Source: Trichomonas tenax (lineage: Eukaryota; Parabasalia; Trichomonadida; Trichomonadidae). From it: DNA of 20,770 bases. How positions within the stretch are numbered: position 1 is the stretch's first letter; each line of letters begins with the position of its first letter. Shown piece after piece: positions 1 to 7,171 of this stretch. The position numbers and the translations under genes were made by a program. Under the pieces are notes generated by a model, which worked only from the letters and a program-made list of their open reading frames with translations, was not told the origin of the DNA and did no database searches. The DNA lies in the NCBI GenBank assembly GCA_023091735.1, contig JALKBU010000916.1:1-20770 (forward strand), written 5' to 3'.

Positions 1-166
1 ATGAAGTGGGTTCTCTTTGCAATATGGACAAACTCTGTTAACATACATTTTTATTATCCTGAATATGTCAAACACATCTCAATTTGCTAAGAAACACATA
101 ACTATAAACATTAAATTTAATTCCTGTCTTAATATATACTTGATAATATGCCTCCTGTGTATAAAC

Positions 167-535
167 TTATTGATAATCATTAATAAATTTCTTTAATGTT
201 TCTTTGACCTCTGGCTCTGATTTTGAATTTAACGGATACACTACCGCAAACCTTCTATTTTGATTAACGAAAACATGAAAGGATCTCGGAACTCCTTCTT
301 TTCCATTATCTTTTAAATCATGAAATCATGAATTCGGTTTTGTTGAAAATATTTTTAACATAAACGGCTTCGTTTGATTCGGTCGTAAATGCAAATCTTT
401 TTTCTCTCTTTAATGATTTTCCTTAAATCCTTTTTCGTTATTTCAAGAAATTTTATTTTTAACATTTGCCCAAACTCTATCAAAAGTTCTGAAATGAAAA
501 CCGTCTATAAATTTATTAATTTCATCCAAATTCAT
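167..535 (-). pseudogene. Decayed Maverick/Polinton-like integrase remnant
   Basis: Read on the minus strand from an ATG at 535, one frame is interrupted by three internal stops but stays protein-like to about 170. A middle section (about 445-360) reads better in another frame, so there is at least one frameshift. The informative part is the segment FHDLKDNGKEG, then FHVFVNQNRRFAVVYPL, then KSEPEVKETLKKFIND. This has the layout of a retroviral-type integrase core: Asp-Leu strand, hydrophobic strands, R-F/Y-A, PL, and a helix ending before the second catalytic Asp. A TGA sits where integrases usually have Trp before the first Asp. Downstream, towards base 1, the reading breaks up and no second Asp or Glu of the DDE triad can be placed. 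The family (Maverick integrases abundant in trichomonads) is inferred from pattern memory. It is certainly non-functional. Confidence 0.55.
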
Positions 536-575
536 TGACTTTTTATTAAAAATAATAATTTGTTAACTTATTGAA

Positions 576-845
576 ATGTTTTCTTCAATTGTTAAAGCAG
601 TTGGAAAATTTGCATTACCGTACACAGTAAAATTAGCAAGTAAATTTACCCCTTACGCAGCGAAATTAGTGGGTAAATTTGCACCAAAAACGATGAACTT
701 TTTAAATAATTTGAAGAATAATTTACTGTCTATCACGAATCCTAATGGTTTGATATTCCATTTTCCCTTAAACATTTTGTTTTCAAAGAACTCATCGAAA
801 TATATATATATTCAACTACTCCTTCACATTAAGTTTTTTCATTAA
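576..845 (+). CDS. Small basic protein with three tandem amphipathic repeats (virus-element gene, possibly truncated)
   Basis: An 89-residue reading frame with an ATG start. Residues 6-39 are three near-copies of an 11-12 residue unit with the pattern V/A-K-x-x-G/S-K-F-A/T-x-P, giving a cationic, potentially helical and membrane-active N-terminus. From about residue 50 the composition changes to an AT-driven, hydrophobic low-information tail (a run of Tyr/Ile from TATATA), which suggests the natural C-terminus was lost by frameshift. It is divergent from the integrase-like remnant, with 40 bases between the starts, which fits a gene of the same mobile element. Some double-jelly-roll viruses and Polintons encode small basic minor capsid or membrane-lytic proteins, so that role is possible, but nothing here proves it. 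No initiator element is seen close upstream. Confidence 0.4.
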   Translation: MFSSIVKAVGKFALPYTVKLASKFTPYAAKLVGKFAPKTMNFLNNLKNNLLSITNPNGLIFHFPLNILFSKNSSKYIYIQLLLHIKFFH

Positions 846-859
846 ATTATTAGTTGAAA

Positions 860-873
860 CGAACTCGAGTTCG
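860..873. repeat. 14-bp perfect palindrome downstream of the small basic ORF
   Basis: The bases CGAACTCGAGTTCG form a perfect dyad 14 bases after the stop codon at 845. It could fold as a 5-bp stem with a four-base loop. Its position resembles the hairpins on or near other gene ends in this window, but it is short enough to be weak evidence alone. Confidence 0.5.
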
Positions 874-982
874 AAATCGCTCATTATTTATATAAAGATA
901 AAGTTAATTAAGAAATAAACCGAAAATTCCTGGTCAAAAATAAAGTTAGTTTTTTTTAAAAAAATATTTTTTTAATTATTAA

Positions 983-1735
983 GAAATAAATAGCAAGATT
1001 AATGAAATCTCATCTTCTGTTAAAAAATTTGAAAATAAAATTAAATACGATATTTGTTTCAACCGTCCAAATAATTTCATTCGATCCAAAATTTCATTTG
1101 ACGAAGTCGATAATTACAATTTTTCAAAAGGTTTCACAGAGTTTTTAATTTCTGAAAAATACGTACATTTATATTTTGATTTTAATTCTATTAAATCCGA
1201 AGATGAATTTATTGACGTTTTCTATTGGCATGAATCTTTAAGTAAAGAATTTGGCGCTTTCATTAATAATAGTGAAAATGATGAAATTTGTGAAACAATC
1301 GAAATACTAATGGATACTCTATTTTTTTCCTAATGTAAAGTCAATCATTACTGAACACCAAGCCGAAATTAATCAAAAGAATATGCCTGAACAACAGAAG
1401 AGAAGGAAGAATTATTAGAAATTAATAAGTCAAGTTATTCTTAACATTCCTATTAGTTCCTGGTATCATTTTATAAAAAAATATTTTCTGTTTTAGCCTT
1501 TTCTGACCACTTATTAATGCACGTAGTTTTCTATGAAACGTATATTTGAACCGTTGATTTACAAGCAATAATGAAACTTAAACAAAATAAAGGATACAGT
1601 ATATTAAATGCTAAGATTTTTTATAGGCCATCTAAATCTTCATCATTAAATGTATCCCGATGTTTCCAGCATTCTACTATAAGCCGGATTATCACAAAAA
1701 ATTTGAAAAATACGATTATACCACCCAAAATATAG
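983..1735 (+). pseudogene. Decayed archaeo-eukaryotic-type primase-like gene of a virus-like element
   Basis: An open stretch of 116 codons (983-1333) has no early ATG. It is rich in K/E/N/F and contains KYVHLYFDFN followed by SIKSEDEFIDVFYWHESL and KEFGAF. The reading then shifts one frame at a T-run near 1321-1330 and continues to about 1410. It returns to the original frame by about 1480, where MHVVFYETYI, one TGA, and DLQAIMKLKQNKGYSI follow, ending at TAG 1733-1735. The hydrophobic-DhD-like strand (YFDFN, with Asn in place of the second Asp) followed much later by an H-V-V-F strand matches motif I and the His motif of AEP-type primases of large DNA viruses and some virophage-like elements. 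That is inference from motif order. The stops and shifts show it is dead. Confidence 0.45.
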
Positions 1736-1739
1736 CTTA

Positions 1740-1899
1740 ACTATTATGGCTCTCAAAATTATTTGAGGAATTAAATAAATGATAATTCAATAATATTATC
1801 ATGAAATGATTTTTGCTCCAAGAAAATTTATTTCATTACAGATATTTTAGCCAATATATAAACTTTCAGGGTCTGTCACCTCCCCCCAAATAATCAAAA
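1740..1899. other. AT-rich spacer upstream of the LRR gene
   Basis: About 160 bases of AT-rich sequence separate the virus-like debris from the first cellular gene. A C-run (TCACCTCCCCCC, 1876-1887) lies just before the ATG at 1900. TCACCT with A at 1878 could be a poor initiator, 22 bases upstream of the ATG, but it departs from the consensus at the third position after the A. No other feature is seen. Confidence 0.5.
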
Positions 1900-3735
1900 A
1901 TGGAGGAGGGAGAGAAAACGCTTGATTTTTCGGGAAAGCGTTACAATGGAGTGCAGCTTCTCAGAGAGCTAAAGGAATTCCTGCACCCCGATGTGTGTCG
2001 TTTGGATCTAACAACAAACCAAGTCACGCCGGAAGTTGCTCAATTTCTCGCCAATTTCCTCACAGCTCCCGGTTGCTGCCTCGTCTCACTCTCGCTTATC
2101 GATACGAGAATGACTGTCGAAGCTTGCTCAACTATTTTCAAAGTTATTGGAGAGAGCCCTTTGATTGAACTTTATGCCGACGACAACGTCATAAAACCAG
2201 AATCATTGATGGCCCTCGCAAATTCAATCAAATTTTCATCACCGCTCGAGATATTAAGTTTAGTTGGATGCGATATTTCTACTGATGGTTTTGAATTTGT
2301 CGTTAAATGCTTAAGCGAAACGAAAAACTTACATCATCTGAGAGTAGAATCGAACTCAATTTACGAGACTGGCGTACGTCAACTTGGCGACGTTTTGGAA
2401 TCATCTTCTTTGACATCGATTGAAATTGCTGACAATATGATCTGGATGGGTGGAATGACAAGTTTCTTGGAGAAAGTTATGATGTATCCAAGTCTTTCGC
2501 ACTTAGATATTTCATATAATGCAGTTGATTTGTCATATCTTTCAAAAGTTTTAATTTCTAACTCGGGAATTACACACCTCGCTATATCTGGATGCAAGGT
2601 AAACGAAGGCTATGTTCTTTCTTTCCTAGAGAGTTTGAGTAGAACACATCTTCATACATTGATAATGGATGGATTTAACTACCAAGTTCTTCCTGTTTCT
2701 TGGCCACAAGTAAATGATACAATTTTCGCGAAAAATCTCAATTTTGAAGCATTTACTGGCGCATTAATAAGTAACGATTATCTTGAAGATGTTAGAATCG
2801 GCCATTTGGAGTTAGAGCAGATACATTCTCTTGAACAGAAGCTATCTGGAGAAAACATAAGAAAAAGTATTAAGATATCTGTCCATGATTTTGGAAAAAC
2901 TCATGACTGTTGGGTACTCAACTTCCCAGCTTTCTCAGTCGATGCCCCGGTTGATGTGATCAAATGGGCTGGCAAGTTGGATGATACAAACGCTTCATAC
3001 TTCGGGCGTCTTGCTGTTTGTTCTCTTTATCGTGATGATAGACTCTCTAAGGTTAATCTTTCATCAAAGAACATATCAGGTGGCATTTTCAGGAAAATTA
3101 TGACAGAATTAGACGGATGCTTCCTTCAGGTACTAGATTGCTCAGATAATGGACTTTCAAATGATTCTGTTGATTCATTAATTAATTTTCTGCATAAGCA
3201 GAGGATCAATGAACTTAATTTAAGCAAAAACCATATAAGCGAACATGGTGCAATGCGTCTCTTCCAATTCTTCAAGGAAAATCCAGATAGAGTTCCACGT
3301 GTTTTAGATTTTCATTTCCACACGAACGAAAACTCAGAGCTAGTTGAACACGGTTTCTTCAGAGACTTGGCTGCATTTTTACAGATGAATACAACACTTG
3401 TTACTCTGAAACTCAGCGGATCAGTAACACCACTTGATGTCAATATTATAGTTGCTGCTCTCAGAGATAATCAATGGCTCAACTCTCTTGAAATAGATTC
3501 TGAATACATTAGGACATATATGAATCCTGATCCTCAACCCGACCATAAGTTCATAGATGAGTATGTCAAGGTTGCTAAGACATTGAAGAGCGTTCTTTGC
3601 GATGGATCATCTTTACTTCAGAACTTCAAGTATGACTTATTTACAGAAGTATTTATATACTTTGATCAGGAAATTGTCGAGGCATGGGATGCTGCCAAAC
3701 TGAAACTTCGTGCAAACAAAGGCGGAAGTAAGTAA
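1900..3735 (+). CDS. Leucine-rich repeat protein, ribonuclease-inhibitor-like repeats in two blocks
   Basis: A 611-residue protein with no signal peptide or membrane segment. Residues about 31-260 hold eight repeats of roughly 28 residues with the pattern LxxLxLxxNxI...G...L, for example LEILSLVGCDIS, LHHLRVESNSI and LSHLDISYNAV. A non-LRR stretch follows (about 265-375), including DCWVLNFPAFSVDAP. A second block (about 379-545) contains LSKVNLSSKNIS, LQVLDCSDNGLS, INELNLSKNHIS and LVTLKLSGS. The C-terminal 65 residues are helical and end in KLKLRANKGGSK. Long-repeat LRRs of this type form curved solenoids used for protein binding, and large LRR families are typical of trichomonads; the partner cannot be predicted. 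The two-block layout recalls the long LRR solenoids of CARMIL-type actin regulators, but no capping-protein-binding motif is visible, so I do not assign it. The gene is convergent with the exportin gene. Confidence 0.85.
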   Translation: MEEGEKTLDFSGKRYNGVQLLRELKEFLHPDVCRLDLTTNQVTPEVAQFLANFLTAPGCCLVSLSLIDTRMTVEACSTIFKVIGESPLIELYADDNVIKPESLMALANSIKFSSPLEILSLVGCDISTDGFEFVVKCLSETKNLHHLRVESNSIYETGVRQLGDVLESSSLTSIEIADNMIWMGGMTSFLEKVMMYPSLSHLDISYNAVDLSYLSKVLISNSGITHLAISGCKVNEGYVLSFLESLSRTHLHTLIMDGFNYQVLPVSWPQVNDTIFAKNLNFEAFTGALISNDYLEDVRIGHLELEQIHSLEQKLSGENIRKSIKISVHDFGKTHDCWVLNFPAFSVDAPVDVIKWAGKLDDTNASYFGRLAVCSLYRDDRLSKVNLSSKNISGGIFRKIMTELDGCFLQVLDCSDNGLSNDSVDSLINFLHKQRINELNLSKNHISEHGAMRLFQFFKENPDRVPRVLDFHFHTNENSELVEHGFFRDLAAFLQMNTTLVTLKLSGSVTPLDVNIIVAALRDNQWLNSLEIDSEYIRTYMNPDPQPDHKFIDEYVKVAKTLKSVLCDGSSLLQNFKYDLFTEVFIYFDQEIVEAWDAAKLKLRANKGGSK

Positions 3736-3872
3736 TTTTTAATGATATATTTTTATATGTTTTATTTTATTGTTCTTTATATTAATATATGATTGTATCC
3801 TTATTAAACATTTTTTTTCCATAAGCGATGATTCGATTTTCTATTTATTAACAAACAAAACAATATATATGT

Positions 3873-3896
3873 ATAAAAGGCTGATCAGCCTTTTAT
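3873..3896. terminator. 24-bp perfect palindrome on the exportin stop codon
   Basis: The half-site ATAAAAGGCTGA is followed directly by its exact reverse complement. The minus-strand TGA stop of the exportin gene (3885-3887) lies at the centre, so the mRNA could form a hairpin spanning the last four codons, the stop and the first 3' UTR bases. The palindrome lies in the 149-base gap between two convergent genes and could act on both transcripts. A role in 3'-end formation is inferred. Confidence 0.6.
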
Positions 3897-6800
3897 TGAA
3901 ATGGATGAAACATTTTGAGCAAGATCTAGCTGATGCCCATTTGGTAATGAGTTGGTTGCTATATAACCCGGAATATTTTTGAATTTTTCAACTAACTGGC
4001 TTGCCAATGCTTTCCTCTCCTCCTTATTGAGATCTGGATCAGTTGGGGAGATTTTTGTTGTCAGAATAACAAATGTCTTCAAAGCATCACGGGATTGTCT
4101 TAGTTCATTATCATCATTGAATAATTCTTCAAGCAAGCTATTAATTTCTTGAGAGTCTATATTAGGATATGTTTCGCATAACTGAGTAAATATCTGGTCA
4201 GCAATTGCTTTTGCATAATCGTGAACTAAGATATTTTTGATGGTTGACACCTGATAATCAAATGAGAACTTATATGTGATATCAGTGATTATTTGGAACA
4301 TGAACATAATGATATCCATTAAGTTTCTCTCCAAAAATCCCATTGCAACAGTTTCTGTTTGAATATCATGATAAGCGCCGGCAACTAAGTTATAGATTCC
4401 AGTAAGTCCGTTATCATGAATTTGCTGATAAGGATGATAGCAGCAGAACTTCATACAGTTAAGAAGCTCGTCTGCACCATTATTACCCACTTCAACAAGA
4501 ATTTTTTGCCGCGATGTTAGAGTTGATATGAACATAAAGAAGGGTCTTCGAAATTCGTTGAAGCTTTCGAATCCATCTAACATAGCCATGGTAGGAACGT
4601 AAACCTTTTCAAAGATCTTTCCAAGATATTGAGTGACGTCTGTGGGGAATTTCTTTATAAGGGAATTCAAAAGTAAAAATATATTTGGCGATCGTGTAAA
4701 AGGATGACTATTAAAGTAATCATCTATAAGCTGGTTCAGAGCTACAGCCATAACAATTTCTTTTGATATTTCCAGACTATTTCCATAGCCAAGCATTTTA
4801 TCGAGAATTAACAAAATTTGAGATTTAATTGCCAGCATGTAGGTACCTCTTGGAGCAAGTCCATTTTCGGTGATACAATTCGAAAGAGTTTCAGTAAATG
4901 TTATGTACAATTGAATTATATTATTCAAGAATAATGGAAGATCTGGATAGTTAACTGCTTTACAATATGAAGAAATTCGAATAAAGGCTTTCATCATTGT
5001 AAGTGTGTTTGAAAGTTTGGTTTCTTCATCAATTTCAGAGCTTGAAATAAGGCAATCTATTCTCTGAATTACATTTGCCCAAAGAGTCAATGGAGTAATT
5101 GCGTGATTTTGAGAATTCGAAGGTATGGCTTGTACAAATATTGCAAGGGCTTCATAAAAGTCTGGAACATAATCTTGTATTAAATGCGGAAGAATTGTAT
5201 CAATAGAGCCGATTATATATGCTAATAGAGATGTTTCGCCTTCCATTGGTGTATCTGAAAAAGACGATTTCATATGAATACTAAAGTATCGTAATGCAAC
5301 AACACAGTGCTGTTGAAGTTCTGAATCTTCTTCAACCATGAATTCGATAATTTTTGAAACTATTGCCTTGAGTATGACATAGTGGTCTGGCTGTTTCAAG
5401 TGTTTATAAAAACTCCATGAAATAAAACAAATACCCTTTGCACATGCATATTTCGTGGATATTTCAGTTGTTGCATTCGACAAACCGAACAAGTTTTGAA
5501 GAATGAATGGAAAGAACTCTTCGCAATCCTCAACTGGAAGAGAACCTCCAATAACACCAGTAACCCAGCACAGGCTTTGAAAATTAGTTAGATCATTAAT
5601 ATCTAATGACTGGTACGCAGCGTTGATTAATGAAAGCATCTCTTCCTTGTAATAGTTAGTTAAAAGGGCAACACATTGTTGAGCATTAAAGTAATCACTG
5701 CCAAGCAACATATTATTATGGAAAGTGTTATGAACTCTTTCGTCGTCTTCTATAATTGTTCTTGCGATAAGAGGGGGAGGCATTCTTTCGATGAACATCT
5801 TTAGTAGTTGCATACATACATTATCGACCGCAGCTGGAAGCTCCAGTGATGTCGACATAACCCCAAAGAATATTTCGCGAAGAATGGAAACCCAGAATTC
5901 TAGAGACAATGAATATATTTCATCAGAAGCATTCATTGAAATAAAAATCATCCATTGAAGAATTTGATGATATGCCAAACGTTCTTCACCTCCACCATCA
6001 CTCATAAATAAAGGCAATTTTGTGGCAAATTGAGTAAATTCGGAGACAAAAGTATGCATAAAAGATTCGTCGTTAATGAGTTGAGGCGCTTTAGAAAAAT
6101 CTTCCCCTACAACAGAAGAAAATATTTTTGTCGCGAGCACAAAGATTTCTATTAGCTGTGGTGTGTTATCTTCGGAAATATTCTCGGACGTTAGGACTTC
6201 TGAAAGCACTTCAATGATTTGTATTTCATATTTTGCTTGATTAGCATATTGATTAACAATGATTGTGAGCAATTCTGTTTGAAAAAGTTGCTCGGCTGTT
6301 AAGAACGAAATATAGTTCTTAACACAAGATAAACCAGATTTGATATCATTTTCACTGGTTTGCTGAGAAAGTGTTGTCATTATAAAAGTAATAATACTTT
6401 CGATATTTTCACGTATAAAATCTTCGATTTCATGAGCCCTCTTAGTTGTAATATAGTTCTTTTCGGCTTCTTTAACTTGGGTACTCAAGTTTGTTAATAT
6501 ATCAAAAATGTTGGTTGATATTTTATTTGATATTGATGATGAATTAAAAAGATCTGGAAGTAATCTTGGCCATCTTTGCGGCCATTCATGAATAATTATA
6601 TCAACTAAAGTACTATTTGCAATTTTAATGAGATAATCTGGTAAATTTGAATTAATAATATCGAATATGTACTGGAATACAAATAGCTTAAATGAATTTT
6701 GAAATTCTTTTTCTTGAACGTCCCAATATTTTTTTAATGAAAAACGAATTGCTTCAAATAGATAAAATTTAGCAGACGGAGAAATTGAAGATTGTAACGC

Positions 6801-6971
6801 TGGAATAGCAAATGAAAGAACATCTTGTCTCTCAATAAAACGAGTCAAGATTGCAGCTAATTGAGTAATATTCTCTGATGACATATCAGGCGGAGGGCTC
6901 CTCATCAATGAGGCTGCTTGATCAAATAGCTGAAGATTTAGCTCAATGCCAGCTTGACCAATTTCCTCCAT
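3885..6971 (-). CDS. XPO1: Exportin-1 (CRM1)-like nuclear export receptor
   Basis: 1028 residues from the ATG at 6971; an upstream in-frame TTG was ignored. It is an all-helical HEAT protein of nearly the same length as human CRM1 (1071). Diagnostic segments in order: HEWPQRWPRLLPDL near residue 130 (CRM1 has EWPKHWP); LCWVTGVIGGSL near 465 (LCWAIGSISG); FGLSNATTE at 495; KAIVSKIIEFM ending at 545, matching the NES-groove helix; FFMFISTLTSRQ; and a C-terminal LNKEERKALASQ then IPGY (human LEEREIALRQ then VPGIF). It should carry leucine-rich NES cargo with Ran-GTP through nuclear pores. Ser498 replaces the reactive Cys528 of human CRM1. Human Lys568 and Phe572 correspond to Lys540 and Phe544. 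The acidic C-terminal tail is missing. No initiator lies close to the ATG; a possible nine-codon upstream frame starts at 7036. Confidence 0.85.
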   Translation of the reverse strand: MEEIGQAGIELNLQLFDQAASLMRSPPPDMSSENITQLAAILTRFIERQDVLSFAIPALQSSISPSAKFYLFEAIRFSLKKYWDVQEKEFQNSFKLFVFQYIFDIINSNLPDYLIKIANSTLVDIIIHEWPQRWPRLLPDLFNSSSISNKISTNIFDILTNLSTQVKEAEKNYITTKRAHEIEDFIRENIESIITFIMTTLSQQTSENDIKSGLSCVKNYISFLTAEQLFQTELLTIIVNQYANQAKYEIQIIEVLSEVLTSENISEDNTPQLIEIFVLATKIFSSVVGEDFSKAPQLINDESFMHTFVSEFTQFATKLPLFMSDGGGEERLAYHQILQWMIFISMNASDEIYSLSLEFWVSILREIFFGVMSTSLELPAAVDNVCMQLLKMFIERMPPPLIARTIIEDDERVHNTFHNNMLLGSDYFNAQQCVALLTNYYKEEMLSLINAAYQSLDINDLTNFQSLCWVTGVIGGSLPVEDCEEFFPFILQNLFGLSNATTEISTKYACAKGICFISWSFYKHLKQPDHYVILKAIVSKIIEFMVEEDSELQQHCVVALRYFSIHMKSSFSDTPMEGETSLLAYIIGSIDTILPHLIQDYVPDFYEALAIFVQAIPSNSQNHAITPLTLWANVIQRIDCLISSSEIDEETKLSNTLTMMKAFIRISSYCKAVNYPDLPLFLNNIIQLYITFTETLSNCITENGLAPRGTYMLAIKSQILLILDKMLGYGNSLEISKEIVMAVALNQLIDDYFNSHPFTRSPNIFLLLNSLIKKFPTDVTQYLGKIFEKVYVPTMAMLDGFESFNEFRRPFFMFISTLTSRQKILVEVGNNGADELLNCMKFCCYHPYQQIHDNGLTGIYNLVAGAYHDIQTETVAMGFLERNLMDIIMFMFQIITDITYKFSFDYQVSTIKNILVHDYAKAIADQIFTQLCETYPNIDSQEINSLLEELFNDDNELRQSRDALKTFVILTTKISPTDPDLNKEERKALASQLVEKFKNIPGYIATNSLPNGHQLDLAQNVSSISIKG

Positions 6972-7171
6972 GAATTTTGGCAAAATCTGGATTTACGTGT
7001 CAAAATTTACAAATTGTTTTCTGATTTACCACTCATTTAATGGCAAATTCAACTCGAAAGGGATATTATAAAAAAGGTTAACGAAATATTGTTATATGAT
7101 ATCATTTCTTAAATTGAAATTTACAAACATAAAATAGTCTAAAATTTGTACAATCAAGTTTAGGTAAACAT
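6972..7171 (-). promoter_or_regulatory. Spacer between the two karyopherin genes (exportin upstream region)
   Basis: On the minus strand this 200-base spacer holds the best initiator-like TCATAT with A at 7097, 126 bases before the ATG at 6971. That is far longer than the leaders elsewhere in this window. A second ATG at 7036 opens a nine-codon frame that ends before the main ATG. Either the exportin mRNA has an unusually long leader with an upstream frame, or it uses a non-TCA promoter. At the far end, the importin stop codon reads TAAATG, which includes the UAAA-type polyadenylation signal of trichomonads. Confidence 0.35.

Noticed and set aside
1..90. Plus-strand frame of 29 codons from the first base
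   Set aside because: Short, bounded by the window edge, and composition no better than chance; the minus strand in the same place belongs to the integrase-like debris.
1876..1884. TCACCT as the initiator of the LRR gene
   Set aside because: Only TCA plus one pyrimidine fits; the following bases are C and T, so the match is too weak to annotate as a site.
3728..3735. GTAAGT at the end of the LRR gene as a 5' splice site
   Set aside because: No branch/acceptor motif of the trichomonad type follows, and the protein ends naturally.
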